From positions 4,603 to 68,602 of the forward strand of contig CAZARD010000009.1 of the NCBI GenBank assembly GCA_964487505.1: a stretch of 64,000 nucleotides of DNA, written 5' to 3'. Every line of letters starts with the position of its first letter. Positions within the stretch are counted from its first letter, which is position 1. The stretch comes from JAFDVJ01 sp964487505. GTDB lineage: Bacteria > Acidobacteriota > Blastocatellia > Pyrinomonadales > Pyrinomonadaceae. A program made the translations under genes and the position numbers. Shown in pieces: positions 46,915 through 56,330 of the stretch. The notes below the pieces were generated by a model, which made no database searches, was not told where the DNA came from, and saw only the letters and a list, made by a program, of their open reading frames with translations.

Positions 46915-47532
46915 ATGAAACGCGGACTTTCAACGCGAACGCGGAAGACGTGGGAAAACCCATTCTTCGCGGCCCGCCTTTGGTGCGCGTTCAGAGCGTT
47001 TTTCCTGAACCGGATCGCCTTTGGCGCCGTGCTTCTCTGCGCCCTGGCCGTGATCGTGTTCCCGCAGGCCGGGAATTGCGGTTTCGAAGCTTCGATCGAG
47101 CACGGCGACGTGAACGGGCTGAACGTACGGTCCGGCCCCGGAGTGGCGTCAAAGATCATCGGGAACCTGAAATTCGACAAGGGCGAGGACGGCGAGATCG
47201 TGACCGTGTCGGTCGTCGGATACTCGAACGGATGGGTCAAGATCTTGTCGGCGGCGACGGTTGACGGCGAAACGCTTTTCAGCGGCGAAGGTTGGATCAC
47301 GGCGAAGGCGGTGGTCTTCCGGACCGAGCGCCCGGACGGCAATTCAAAGAAGACGGTCGCGCTTTATTCGCGCGCCTCGAAGTCATCGCGCGTCGCAGTC
47401 CGCATCCCGAGCGAGGCCAATGTCCGGATCGTCGGCTTCTCCTGCTTCGGACCGAAAGTCACCCGCAACGGCAGATCCGGCTGGCTATCGACCGAAGACC
47501 TCTGCGGCAACCCGGTCACGACCTGCCCGTGA
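46915..47532 (+). CDS. Secreted SH3b-domain protein
   Basis: 205 residues. One hydrophobic segment (RIAFGAVLLCALAVIVFP, about 34-51) acts as signal or anchor. A bacterial SH3 domain follows (GLNVRSGPGVASKIIGNLKF, about 70-90), then a second SH3b-like half (KKTVALYSRASKSSRVAVRI). SH3b domains often bind peptidoglycan peptides. The start is 1 bp after the murQ stop and the sequence GAGGAAG ends murQ, so they are cotranscribed. Probably envelope-located; partner role in wall recycling is inference. Confidence 0.8.
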   Translation: MKRGLSTRTRKTWENPFFAARLWCAFRAFFLNRIAFGAVLLCALAVIVFPQAGNCGFEASIEHGDVNGLNVRSGPGVASKIIGNLKFDKGEDGEIVTVSVVGYSNGWVKILSAATVDGETLFSGEGWITAKAVVFRTERPDGNSKKTVALYSRASKSSRVAVRIPSEANVRIVGFSCFGPKVTRNGRSGWLSTEDLCGNPVTTCP

Positions 47533-47679
47533 CCGATGCGCGTCGCCGCCTGACTTCCTGGCCGTATTGCGCCGGTCATTCGGCAATGCGGCGAGTTTGA
47601 ATTGGGCTCGGTCATCGAATCGACGATTTGCCCTCGACCGCAAGCCTGCGGATTCCGCAGCACGGCCGCCGAACGTCGT

Positions 47680-48070
47680 TTCGTCACGGATTGCGGGGAT
47701 TTTTCCCAAATTACGCGATAATATTTTTTCGCCACGGATTGCAGGGATTCTCACATATTATTCTGTGTATTGTTCGCGAGATTCGTGAAATCCGTGGCAG
47801 ATTTCTTCAAATACGTAATCCGGCATTACGCGGTAGAGGCGAATTGTCGCCGTTGCGATCTTTGCGGGCTTTACGCGAGGAACCGGCATCCACGCGCCAA
47901 AAAGGCATTTTCCCACGCAAAGACCGCAAAGGGCGCAACGTTAGCGAGTCCGAAACTCGTCAAGAATCCGCTCTGGAATCCTAACGCGTAATTTGGCTTA
48001 TGGGATTTTTTCCGCGTCTTATTCGCTTAATTCGCGAAATCCGTGGCAAGATCTTTCGAGTGCGTAAACA
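47680..48070. repeat. CCACGGATT-type and CGCAAAG-type dispersed repeats
   Basis: Between the SH3b gene and the small ORF there is no gene. About 47722-47815 is a ~95-bp repeat (CCACGGATTGCAGGGATTCT ... AATCCGTGG) that recurs nearly intact at 50609-50705 and partly at about 48019-48056. Between them an imperfect inverted pair of CGCAAAG-like units lies at about 47852-47945. Confidence 0.7.
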
Positions 48071-48076
48071 AGGTTT

Positions 48077-48286
48077 ATGAATACCGAATCCGTAACTGTT
48101 GTCTTCAATGGCTTTCTAAATCTCAACGGAAAAGAAAAGCTGGCATTGGTCGAAGCGATCAACGAGTATTTTGATTCGAATGACCGCGGCCGGATCCGCG
48201 CCGAGCACGACGCTAAATTCAACGCCCTGGTCTTCTCCAAGGAAAATCCCTGCAAATGTTGTAATTGCTGTTCTGATCGGGCGTGA
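48077..48286 (+). CDS. Small cysteine-rich protein, unknown
   Basis: 69 residues: NTESVTVVFNGFLNLNGKEK, then a helical EAINEYFDSNDRGRIRAEHD, and a C-terminal CKCCNCC cluster that could bind metal. No signal peptide. Ribosome binding site is weak (AAGG). It stands alone between repeats and has lower GC than its neighbours. Coding status is likely but not certain. Confidence 0.5.
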   Translation: MNTESVTVVFNGFLNLNGKEKLALVEAINEYFDSNDRGRIRAEHDAKFNALVFSKENPCKCCNCCSDRA

Positions 48287-48509
48287 TTCCCATTCGAAGA
48301 TCGGCAATCGAGAACATCATCGACTCACGGCAACGCGAACTGCCTCGTTGAGCTTACAAATGGCCGACGCGGCAAGCCTCATTCAGGTCTGGGCTTCAGC
48401 AAGTAAACAGCCTTTAGGCACTGCTTTTCGTCGGTCAGAACCAATGAAAACGGACCAAGCTCCTTTGGATTCAGCAACGTAGCCCTCGGCGGGCGCAGCC
48501 CGGATGTTG

Positions 48510-48830
48510 TCGTTCGTTCCTTCGACGGTCGGGCCGGAGCCCGGGCCTGAACGACGCCGGGCCGGAGCCCCCGCCCTGATCGGAATGGCGGTTGCTTCGC
48601 GCTATCGGTTTTTCGTAAAACCTGCACTCATTTGCCGGTTGCGGCCNNNNNNNNNNNNNNNNNNNNNNNNNNNNNNNNNNNNNNNNNNNNNNNNNNNNNN
48701 NNNNNNNNNNNNNNNNNNNNNNNNNNNNNNNNNNNNNNNNNNNNNNGCCCTGATCGGGAGGCGATCTCCGTTGCGCGATAACGGGTTCTTATCGCTTTCC
48801 TGATTTCTTTCGTGTTATCTTATTGAACCG
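48510..48830. repeat. GC-rich hairpin repeats around an assembly gap
   Basis: GGGCCGGAGCCC occurs at about 48530 and 48569, and GCCCTGATCGG lies on both sides of the N run (about 48573-48583 and 48747-48757). A partial copy of the 31-bp repeat (TTTGCCGGTTGCGGCC, 48631-48646) runs into the gap. No gene is seen from 48287 to 48830. Confidence 0.65.
48647..48746. other. Assembly gap (100 N)
   Basis: 100 N flanked by repeats on both sides; the sequence between murQ/SH3b and the symporter is therefore incomplete. Confidence 0.95.
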
Positions 48831-50348
48831 ATGCAGACACTCGACCTTGTGATCATCTTTGGATACCTGATCGGTATCACGCTTTTCGGGGTTTTGTATT
48901 CCGGAAAACAGGAAACGACGGCGGATTATTTCGTCGGCGACCGGAGCGTGCCCTGGTGGGCCATAGCGATGTCGATCGTCGCGACCGAGACCTCGACGAT
49001 CACGTTCATATCGGTTCCGGGGATCGCGTTCGCAAAGAACGGGAATTTCGAGTTCCTGCAGCTCGTTTTCGGATACATGCTCGGACGTGTCGTGATCTCG
49101 CTGATCTTCATCCCGATGTATTTCAAGGGCGAGCTGTTTACGGTCTACGAACTGCTCGGTACGCGCTTCGGCCGGCCGGTCAAGATGCTCGCCTCGTCGC
49201 TGTTCGTCGTGATGCGGAACATAGCCGACGGGATCCGTCTCCTTCTGACGGCGATCGTGCTCGCGGCTGTTTACACCGCGTTCGTTCCCGACTCGAACCC
49301 GAACGTGATCATCATCGGCTCAATCGTGCTGCTCGGGGTTGTGATGATCATCTTCACGTTCTACGGCGGAATGGAGGCCGTGATCTGGGTCGAGGTCGTG
49401 CAGCTCGCGATTTACATCGGCGGCGCGTTGGCCGCGGCGTGGGTCATCGTCGGGCAGATCGACGGCGGAATGGCACGCGTGATCCAGGTCGGATCGGAGT
49501 TCAACAAGTTCAACTTTCTCGATTTCAGCCTGAACTTCACGAAGACATACACGTTCTGGGGCGGGCTGATCGGCGGGTGCTTTCTGACGATGTCGACGCA
49601 CGGGACCGACCAGTACCTGGTGCAACGTTATCTCTGCACCGACAAACCTTCGGCCGCGGCGACGGCCCTTCTTTCGAGCGGCGCCGTCGTGCTTGGGCAG
49701 TTCATCGGATTCCTGTTCATCGGAGTGCTGCTCTTCGCTTATTACCAACCGTTCAATCTGCCGGAATACGCCCAGATCGGCGCCGAAGGATCGAAACTCG
49801 CGGCGACGTTCCCGTTCGCAGGCGGCGACAAGGTCTTTCCCGATTTCATCACGAAGCATATGCCGAGCGGTCTGAGCGGCCTGGTCGTCGCGGCGATCTT
49901 CGCGGCGGCGCTTTCGAGCTCGCTCAATTCGATCGCGGCGACCGCCGTCAACGATCTCTACAAGCCGTTCACAAAGGACAAGGACGACAAGCATTTTCTG
50001 CGGGTTGCGGCGATCCTGACGGTGATCGTCGGCATCATCCAGATCGCCGTCGCGATCGCCGTCAAAGACGCCGGCCAATCCGCTTTGAACCAGGCGCTCG
50101 CCGTCGCCGGGCTGATCAATGGCCCGATCCTCGGGGTTTTCCTGACCGGGACGTTCGTCAGAAAAGCGAACCAGACCTGCGCGCTCGCCGGAATGATCAC
50201 GAGCATCGGCGTCATGCTTTACGTCTTTTTCGGGACCAAGATCGCATTCCCGTGGTATCCGGTGATCGGGAGCTTGACGACGCTGCTCGTCGCGACGATC
50301 GTCAGTCTCGCAACGAAAACGGATGGAAACGCGTCTTTCTCTGATTGA
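48831..50348 (+). CDS. Sodium:solute symporter (SSS family)
   Basis: 505 residues with about 13 membrane helices. Family landmarks: N-terminal GYLIGITLFGVLYSGKQETT with ADYFVGDRSVPWWAIAMSIV, then the Na+ site region ATETSTITFISVPG, STHGTDQYLVQRYLC, and FAAALSSSLNSIAATAVNDL. These couple Na+ entry to uptake of sugars, sialic acid or other solutes. Placed between murQ and nagZ, it is the likely importer of MurNAc, GlcNAc or anhydro-sugars, standing in for the PTS permease MurP used in other bacteria. Substrate is inferred from neighbours. Confidence 0.9.
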   Translation: MQTLDLVIIFGYLIGITLFGVLYSGKQETTADYFVGDRSVPWWAIAMSIVATETSTITFISVPGIAFAKNGNFEFLQLVFGYMLGRVVISLIFIPMYFKGELFTVYELLGTRFGRPVKMLASSLFVVMRNIADGIRLLLTAIVLAAVYTAFVPDSNPNVIIIGSIVLLGVVMIIFTFYGGMEAVIWVEVVQLAIYIGGALAAAWVIVGQIDGGMARVIQVGSEFNKFNFLDFSLNFTKTYTFWGGLIGGCFLTMSTHGTDQYLVQRYLCTDKPSAAATALLSSGAVVLGQFIGFLFIGVLLFAYYQPFNLPEYAQIGAEGSKLAATFPFAGGDKVFPDFITKHMPSGLSGLVVAAIFAAALSSSLNSIAATAVNDLYKPFTKDKDDKHFLRVAAILTVIVGIIQIAVAIAVKDAGQSALNQALAVAGLINGPILGVFLTGTFVRKANQTCALAGMITSIGVMLYVFFGTKIAFPWYPVIGSLTTLLVATIVSLATKTDGNASFSD

Positions 50349-50738
50349 GGTCTCCCGCGAATGTGCGGAAAGCCGATCGTTCCGAGGGCGAAGCGTCGCA
50401 GATCGCGGCAGAGCAAAACAAACCGAGCTTCGCATTCTGTCGCCGTCGACGGTGTCTCAGTATCGGTCGTCGGACCGATGAGAACGCACCGAATTGCCCT
50501 TCCGGCTATCTTCGGGTTCGACGGCGTCGTTCCGGAGATTCGCGGGCAAGTATATTCTGATGCGGAACTCGGATTTAACCCAAACTACGCGATAAGATGA
50601 CTTCCCAATTTTTTTCGCCACGGATTGCACGAATTCTCACATATTATTCTGTGTTTGTTCGCGAAATTCGTGAAATCCGTGGCAGAGGTTTTCAACTGCG
50701 TAATCCGGGCTTAATCGAACGAGGGTGGAAAGGTTTTT
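50349..50738. other. Intergenic region with dispersed repeat, no gene seen
   Basis: 390 bp. The right part (50609-50705) is the second near-complete copy of the CCACGGATT...AATCCGTGG repeat, including the shared CTCACATATTATTCTGTGT core. It ends about 34 bp before the nagZ start, so it lies in the likely promoter/leader. Confidence 0.65.
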
Positions 50739-52571
50739 ATGAAAGGTTTTGTAAGTGTTGCAATCGTTATATTTCTTCTGATCGGGCCGGCGCTTCGGAC
50801 GAACGGCCAGGCCGATCCGAAAATGCTCAGATCGGATTTTGCTCCGTCGGCGAAATCGTGGAAGTTTGCCGACAAGGCGCTGAAAATGATGAGCCTCGAC
50901 GAAAAGGTCGGCCAACTCGTCCACATCGGCATCAACGCCCGTTTCGCGAATCAGGACAGCGACTACTTTCAGGACCTGAAACGGCACGTCGTCGAGAACA
51001 AGCTCGGCGGGATCATACTTTTCGGGGCTCCGATGTATGAGTCGGTTCACCTCGTCAACCGGATGCAGGAGAACGCGAAGACGCCGTTGCTGATCGCGAT
51101 CGACGCCGAAACCGGCATCGGGATGCGGTTTTTTGACGCCGCGAACTTCCCTTGGAACATGGCCGTCGCGGCGACCCGCAACTACGAATACGCATACAAG
51201 ATGGGCGTCGTCACCGGCCGCGAGGCGAAGGCGATGGGCATTATGCAGGTCTACGCGCCGGTTCTCGACGTCAACAACAATCCCGACAATCCGGTCATCA
51301 ACGTCCGCTCGTACAGCGAAGATCCCGAACTCGTCGCGCAATTCGGAGAGGCGTTCATCGCCGGCGTCCAAAGCCAGGGAGTGATCGCGACCGCGAAGCA
51401 TTTTCCGGGACACGGCGATACGAACGTCGATTCGCATCGCGGCTTGCCTGTCATCGACGTCACGCGCGAACGGCTCGACCGCGTCGAGTTGTTCCCGTTC
51501 AAGAAAGCCATCGAGAACGGCGTCGCGTCGGTAATGGTCGCCCACGTCGGGATGCCCAAAATAGATCCGACACAGATCAAACCGATCGCGAACGCGCTCC
51601 GCGTCGATGCCGAAGAGGGAGCCGAGATCGTCAACGAATCGGCACCGGTCCCGGCGACGCTCTCGAAAAAGATCACAACGGACATCTTGAAGAACGATCT
51701 GGGATTCAAGGGCCTGGTCGTCACCGACGCGATGAGCATGAGCGGGCTGACACTTTACGTGACGCAGGAAGAGGCCGGGGTCCGCGCGATCGAGGCGGGC
51801 GCCGACGTGCTCGAAAAACCCGCTGATGTCGATGCGATGCTGAAAGGGATCAAGGACGCCGTCCGAACGGGTCGCCTGCCTGAATCGCGGATAGACGAGT
51901 CCGTCCGCAAGATAATCGCCTGGAAACACCATCTTGGTCTGTTCAAGGAGAAGATCACTCCGCTCGACCGGATCGACCGGATCGTTTCGTCGAAGGACGT
52001 GTTCTCGCTCGTAGAAGAGATCGCCGACAAGGCGGTCACCGTCGTCCGAAATGATGAAAAACTGCTGCCGCTTTCGAAGGACAAACGAATCTTCGTGCTC
52101 GGCGTGTCGAACGGATTCGACGGCGAGGCGACGAGCGCGGCGATGAATCGTTTTCTGCGCGAGAACCGGATCCGAGGCGGGTCGGCGTTACTCCAGGACA
52201 ACTCGACACCCGAACAGGTCGCGCGCGCCCGAGCCGGCGCCGACGCGGCCGACGTCGTCATCGTCGCGATGTTCGGGCGCGTCCGGTCGGGCGCGAAGAA
52301 CAGCGTCGGACTTCCCGAATCGGGTGCCGCGATCCTGCGCGATCTGCTGGCGAAGGACAAAAAGGTGGTCGGCATCGCGTTCGGCAACCCGTATGTGCTC
52401 GGGAGTTTTCCGGAGTTGAAGACGTACATCGTCGCGTACGGCGATATGGCCGGGCTGCAGCGGGCTTCGGCGCGCGTGATGTTCGGAATGATCAAGCCGA
52501 ACGGGAAACTGCCGATCTCGCTGCCCGGGCTGCATCCGATCGGTACGGGAATAGGGGATTTTGGATTTTAG
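50739..52571 (+). CDS. nagZ: GH3 beta-N-acetylglucosaminidase (NagZ-like), secreted
   Basis: 610 residues. Signal peptide (residues 1-24), GH3 catalytic barrel (about 40-395) and an additional C-terminal alpha/beta sandwich (about 415-600) absent from cytoplasmic NagZ but present in the two-domain Bacillus type. The NagZ signature KHFPGHGDTNVDSH is at about 220-233 (His/Asp dyad) and the nucleophile is D330 in VVTDAMSM. It removes GlcNAc from peptidoglycan fragments, exposing MurNAc for the NamZ fusion. The last residues (GDFGF) and the stop are encoded by a heptamer array. Confidence 0.9.
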   Translation: MKGFVSVAIVIFLLIGPALRTNGQADPKMLRSDFAPSAKSWKFADKALKMMSLDEKVGQLVHIGINARFANQDSDYFQDLKRHVVENKLGGIILFGAPMYESVHLVNRMQENAKTPLLIAIDAETGIGMRFFDAANFPWNMAVAATRNYEYAYKMGVVTGREAKAMGIMQVYAPVLDVNNNPDNPVINVRSYSEDPELVAQFGEAFIAGVQSQGVIATAKHFPGHGDTNVDSHRGLPVIDVTRERLDRVELFPFKKAIENGVASVMVAHVGMPKIDPTQIKPIANALRVDAEEGAEIVNESAPVPATLSKKITTDILKNDLGFKGLVVTDAMSMSGLTLYVTQEEAGVRAIEAGADVLEKPADVDAMLKGIKDAVRTGRLPESRIDESVRKIIAWKHHLGLFKEKITPLDRIDRIVSSKDVFSLVEEIADKAVTVVRNDEKLLPLSKDKRIFVLGVSNGFDGEATSAAMNRFLRENRIRGGSALLQDNSTPEQVARARAGADAADVVIVAMFGRVRSGAKNSVGLPESGAAILRDLLAKDKKVVGIAFGNPYVLGSFPELKTYIVAYGDMAGLQRASARVMFGMIKPNGKLPISLPGLHPIGTGIGDFGF

Positions 52572-52683
52572 ATTTTGGATTTTNNNNNNNNNNNNNNNNN
52601 NNNNNNNNNNNNNNNNNNNNNNNNNNNNNNNNNNNNNNNNNNNNNNNNNNNNNNNNNNNNNNNNNNNNNNNNNNNNNNNNNNN
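52553..52683. repeat. Heptamer array, unit GATTTTG, running into a gap
   Basis: GGATTTTGGATTTTAGATTT starts within the nagZ 3' end and continues to the N run at 52584. The facing arm, if any, is hidden in the gap. Confidence 0.8.
52584..52683. other. Assembly gap (100 N)
   Basis: Lies between nagZ and the decarboxylase and removes the start of the latter; left edge is a heptamer array. Confidence 0.95.
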
Positions 52684-54054
52684 GACAATCAGTTGCGTAT
52701 TGACGGGGTTTCGGCGCCGGAACTTGCGGCGCGTTACGGCACGCCGCTGTTCGTATTCAGCGAACGCCGGATCAGGCAGAATATCGAGCGACTGCAGCGG
52801 GCGCAGAACGCGATCGGCTGCGAGTTCAAGGTCTGCTACGCGGCCAAGGCCAATTCGAACATGGCGATCCTCGGCGTCGTTCGCGACGCGGGGTGCGATC
52901 TCGAGGTCAATTCCGGCGGCGAACTCTGGAAAGCGCTCAAGGCCGGATTCACCGGCGAACGCATTATCTTCAACGGGACAAGCAAAGAGGTCTGGGAGAT
53001 CGAGATGGCGATCGAGGCCGGCATCTACGCGATCCAGGTCGATTCCCTGTTCGAGCTCACGCTGATCGAAGCGACGGCGCGGCGGATGGGAAAGCGCGCC
53101 AACGTCTCGCTCCGCCTCGTGCCGGAGATCGAAACCAAGACCCATTCGGGACTCCAGACGGCGTTGCTGACATCGAAGTTCGGGATGATGCCCGACGAGG
53201 CCCTGCGGGCGTTCCGCGAGTATCGGGCGAGCGAAAATCTCGATCTGTGCGGCATTCATCTGCATATCGGCTCGCAGAACGCCGATCCGGCGCCGTACGC
53301 CGAAGCGTTGCGAACCCTGTTCGAGAATCTCGTCAGGATTCACGCCGAAACGGGCATCAAGCTTGCGCATCTGAACCTCGGCGGCGGGTTTCCGGTGAAT
53401 TATCTGCGCGAGAACGCTCAGGCGAGCGAGTTCTCGGATTCCGAACGCGAGATGCTCGCCGCGGATTTTGAACCCGCCGATGCGATCGCGGCCGCCTGGA
53501 CGGAACTGCTGCTGGCAGCTTCCGAGGCGTCCGCCGAACATCTGCTCGAGGACCTGACGATCCTTATCGAACCCGGACGCAGCGTGATCGGCGACACGGG
53601 CGTCTGCCTGACGACCGTCCGCAACGAAAAACGGCGTCCGATCGTCGGCGATGGTCGCGACTCGCCGAATGACCATTGGCTTCTGACCGACGCCGGTTTC
53701 AACATCCTGCTTTCGATGGAAACCTACAAGTGGTACTACCACATCGTTCACGCGGCACGCGCCGACGAGCCTCACGCGACCCACTACAAGATCGCGGGGC
53801 CGTTGTGCGACGGCGGCGACGTGTATTTTGACATCGAGGGATTGCGCCGCCTGCCCGACCATCGCCTGTTACCCGACGGAACCGCTCCCGGCGATGTCCT
53901 GGCGCTTCTCAACTGCGGCGCCTACTCGATCGCGCAAATGTTCCAATACAACGGCCGGTTCCTGCCTTGTGTGGTCTTGATCCGAGAGAACGGCGCGCCC
54001 GAGGTCGTCCGCCGGCGCGACCGGTTCGAGGACCTGATCGCGAACGAACCGTGA
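52684..54054 (+). CDS. PLP-dependent decarboxylase, diaminopimelate decarboxylase-like (5' end in gap)
   Basis: 456 visible residues; the first few are lost in the N run. Alanine-racemase-type fold III enzyme: PLP lysine in VCYAAKANSNM, GIHLHIGSQNADPAPYAEAL, LNLGGGFPVNYL, LIEPGRSVIGDTG and the C-terminal GPLCDGGDVYFD. LysA normally has C-E-S/T-G-D; here the cysteine is followed by DGGD. It may make lysine from meso-DAP or act on a related amino acid. It is somewhat longer than LysA (about 420), with an insert around ENAQASEFSDSEREMLAADF. Confidence 0.85.
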   Translation, partial: DNQLRIDGVSAPELAARYGTPLFVFSERRIRQNIERLQRAQNAIGCEFKVCYAAKANSNMAILGVVRDAGCDLEVNSGGELWKALKAGFTGERIIFNGTSKEVWEIEMAIEAGIYAIQVDSLFELTLIEATARRMGKRANVSLRLVPEIETKTHSGLQTALLTSKFGMMPDEALRAFREYRASENLDLCGIHLHIGSQNADPAPYAEALRTLFENLVRIHAETGIKLAHLNLGGGFPVNYLRENAQASEFSDSEREMLAADFEPADAIAAAWTELLLAASEASAEHLLEDLTILIEPGRSVIGDTGVCLTTVRNEKRRPIVGDGRDSPNDHWLLTDAGFNILLSMETYKWYYHIVHAARADEPHATHYKIAGPLCDGGDVYFDIEGLRRLPDHRLLPDGTAPGDVLALLNCGAYSIAQMFQYNGRFLPCVVLIRENGAPEVVRRRDRFEDLIANEP

Positions 54055-54057
54055 GCG

Positions 54058-54093
54058 TTTGGGAATTGCGATTTGCGATTTGCGATTCTGGAT
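54058..54093. repeat. Heptamer array, unit GATTTGC
   Basis: Begins 4 bp after the decarboxylase stop (GCGATTTGCGATTTGCGATT). TTTTGGA-like sequence at 54183-54210 and an array of the opposite strand at 54676-54720 (CCAAAATCCAAACTCCAAAA) may be its partners. Confidence 0.75.
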
Positions 54094-54345
54094 GGCGTCA
54101 ATCAGTAGGAGTTACGCGTTCACGCGTGACCGCGCGGATTCTCCCGGGCACTAGAGTCGGGAAAGGCGTGATCCGCGTGTCGATTTTGGAATTTGATTTT
54201 GGATTGCGGATCTTACTCCGGCTTATGCATTGGAAGATGCGCAGATGAGTTCCTATTCACCGCTCGCGGTTCATACCGACCATTTCAAAAACTCGAGAAT
54301 TCGTCGGAGGTTGTCGGATAAACAGCGAATTCCGATTTAGTTGGG

Positions 54346-54572
54346 TTTCAGCGTGCGGAGCACGCATCGTTTCGGTAGCACCACGTGGAGCGGAGCCGAA
54401 CGTGGTGTGTCGGGCCCGGTTTTGGCCGGAGCGTGTGCAACACGCGTCTCCGGTCGGTTTGGGCAGGAGACGCGTGTTGCACACGCTCGTTGATCGTATT
54501 GGAAATCCCACACCAGGCTCGGCTGCGCCTTCGCCTGGTGCTATCGACACAACGCGTGCTCCGCACGCTAAT
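54346..54572. repeat. ~230-bp nested palindromic element
   Basis: Outer arms (about 54350-54410 and the complement of 54512-54570) share CAGCGTGCGGAGCACGC and TAGCACCA. Each contains a further hairpin whose stem differs but still pairs: CCACGT/ACGTGG versus CCAGGC/GCCTGG around similar loops. The centre is a perfect 23-bp inverted repeat (54429-54451 and 54466-54488). A second copy of the outer end is at 63957-64000. No ORF; 54055-54723 has no gene. Confidence 0.75.
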
Positions 54573-54723
54573 CAGGTGAAATCTACGCTCAGACGGGTTA
54601 CTTCGACAGGCTACCAGAATTTCAATGTTTCGATTCCGAATTCCAGGGATATGTGATTTCAGAATCGATAGTTGGACCCTCAATCCAAAATCCAAACTCC
54701 AAAATCCCAAATCCCAATTCAGT

Positions 54724-56220
54724 TCACCATTCCGTCTTTCTTATCAACTCCGTGAGCGTTTCCTTTTCCTGTTCGTTCAGGCTGAATCCCATCGACTCAT
54801 AGACCTGCGACAGATCGGCGAATGCGACGGATCGCACGCTCTCGTCGCGGATCGCGAGGATCGTCAGGAGGTTCTCGTGCGAAACCTCGCGCGCGCGCTC
54901 GGGCTGGCCGTGGGCCGCGAAGCGAGCCGCAAGTTCGTTTAACGCGGACGAACGAAGCGACATCTGCGGGATCGTCTCTGCCAGTTCCGCCGCCGACTCA
55001 AGCAGCCTCATCGCCGCTTCCGGATCGCCGCGCCTTTGTTTCGCATCGGACATCGAGATAAGCGTCGTCATCCGTTTCGAATCCTCGGGGATCGCGCGCA
55101 ACGCCTGATCGGCGAAATCGTCCTCGGCCTGAAACGCCGCGAGCTGGGCGATCTCGGCCAGCGCCTCGGCCTGCTCGTTCTCGTCGGGAAGTTCCTGCGC
55201 CGCCTCGAGCGCTCGTTCGTGCCGCATGAAACCGGCGTACTGTGACGCGATCGAGCGCCAGAGCTGAAACTTCGCCCGGCTGTCGCGCGTTTCCGACTCG
55301 GCCTGCGAACGCAGGATCTGGAACGCTTCCTCGAGCGCGTCGAGCGCGTCGTCCTTTTCCTCGCGCAGCCAATAACCGCGGGCAAACCCGAGCAGTGTCG
55401 CGGCGACGTGCGTCTTGTCGTTGATCAGATCGAGCGTGCGGTCGGCGAGATCGATCGAACCGGCGTTGAAGAATCCTAGCGATACGCCCGAAAGAAGATA
55501 CTCGCGATGGACGCTGTCCATCTTCTCGGCGATCTGCCGGGCCTTGTCGAGCGTTTCGATCGCCCGGTCCTTGCGGCCGGCATCGCCGAAGAAATTGCCG
55601 ATGTCGGTAAGAACCCGCACTTCGTCGGTCTCGTAGTCGATGGCGCAGGCGGCCTCGGCGGCGCGATCGAGAAATCCAACCGCGGCCTTTTTGTCATCGG
55701 CATTCAGACGCGCTCCGGCAAGCGACGCGCAGGCCGCCGCCTTCGCTGTCGGGAACTCCATCGCCTCGAGCATCTCGTCGCGCCGGGCGGCGTCGCCGGC
55801 GGCGTCGTACCTGAGCGCGAGTTCGCCGAACACATTGTCGGGATGATCGAGCGTCGCGGCCGTTTCGAGCGCGGCGTCGAAACTCCCGGCCGCCGCCTGG
55901 CGGATCGCGATCCGCTCGCGGGCTTCGGCCGCGATCCCGACATCCTCGATCGCGTCGGCGAGCTGAAACGCGTAGTCGACATCGTCGGCGGCGGCGCATC
56001 TCTCGGCGACGAGCGTCAGCAACCGATCGCGGGTAAACGGGTCGTTCACGGTATCCGAAAGTTCGGCGGCGAGATCGACTTCGCCCTTTTCGATGTAAAG
56101 CGGCACGACGCGCTTCATTGCGTCGGCGTGACCGTCGGCGCTTTTGATGCCTTCGGCAAGCCGCGCGGCAAGCGCGAGAAGATCGTTCCGAGCGTCGTCG
56201 ATTGGAATTAGGTGGCTCAT
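54724..56220 (-). CDS. Large helical-repeat (TPR-like) protein
   Basis: 498 residues, nearly all alpha-helical, Ala/Glu/Asp-rich, composed of about 12-14 degenerate helical pairs of roughly 35 residues (DVDYAFQLADAIEDVGIAAE; DDALDALEEAFQILRSQAES; PEAAMRLLESAAELAETIPQ). No signal peptide, so a cytoplasmic scaffold is likely. Start ATG 56220 (MSHLIPID) is preferred because upstream residues would be encoded by a heptamer repeat. Function unknown. Confidence 0.8.
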   Translation of the reverse strand: MSHLIPIDDARNDLLALAARLAEGIKSADGHADAMKRVVPLYIEKGEVDLAAELSDTVNDPFTRDRLLTLVAERCAAADDVDYAFQLADAIEDVGIAAEARERIAIRQAAAGSFDAALETAATLDHPDNVFGELALRYDAAGDAARRDEMLEAMEFPTAKAAACASLAGARLNADDKKAAVGFLDRAAEAACAIDYETDEVRVLTDIGNFFGDAGRKDRAIETLDKARQIAEKMDSVHREYLLSGVSLGFFNAGSIDLADRTLDLINDKTHVAATLLGFARGYWLREEKDDALDALEEAFQILRSQAESETRDSRAKFQLWRSIASQYAGFMRHERALEAAQELPDENEQAEALAEIAQLAAFQAEDDFADQALRAIPEDSKRMTTLISMSDAKQRRGDPEAAMRLLESAAELAETIPQMSLRSSALNELAARFAAHGQPERAREVSHENLLTILAIRDESVRSVAFADLSQVYESMGFSLNEQEKETLTELIRKTEW

Positions 56221-56230
56221 AGCTCTTTGA

Positions 56231-56330
56231 TCAATGGACAATGGACAACGGACAGTTATCGATCGAAAAGTCGAAAGTTGAGATCACGCTTGATCGTTGT
56301 CAACTGTCCATTGTCCATTGTCCATTGTTT
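56231..56330. repeat. Facing heptamer arrays, unit ATGGACA
   Basis: TCAATGGACAATGGACAACG faces its complement (CTGTCCATTGTCCATTGTCC) across a ~50-bp unique core. It fills the gap between two minus-strand genes. Confidence 0.85.
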
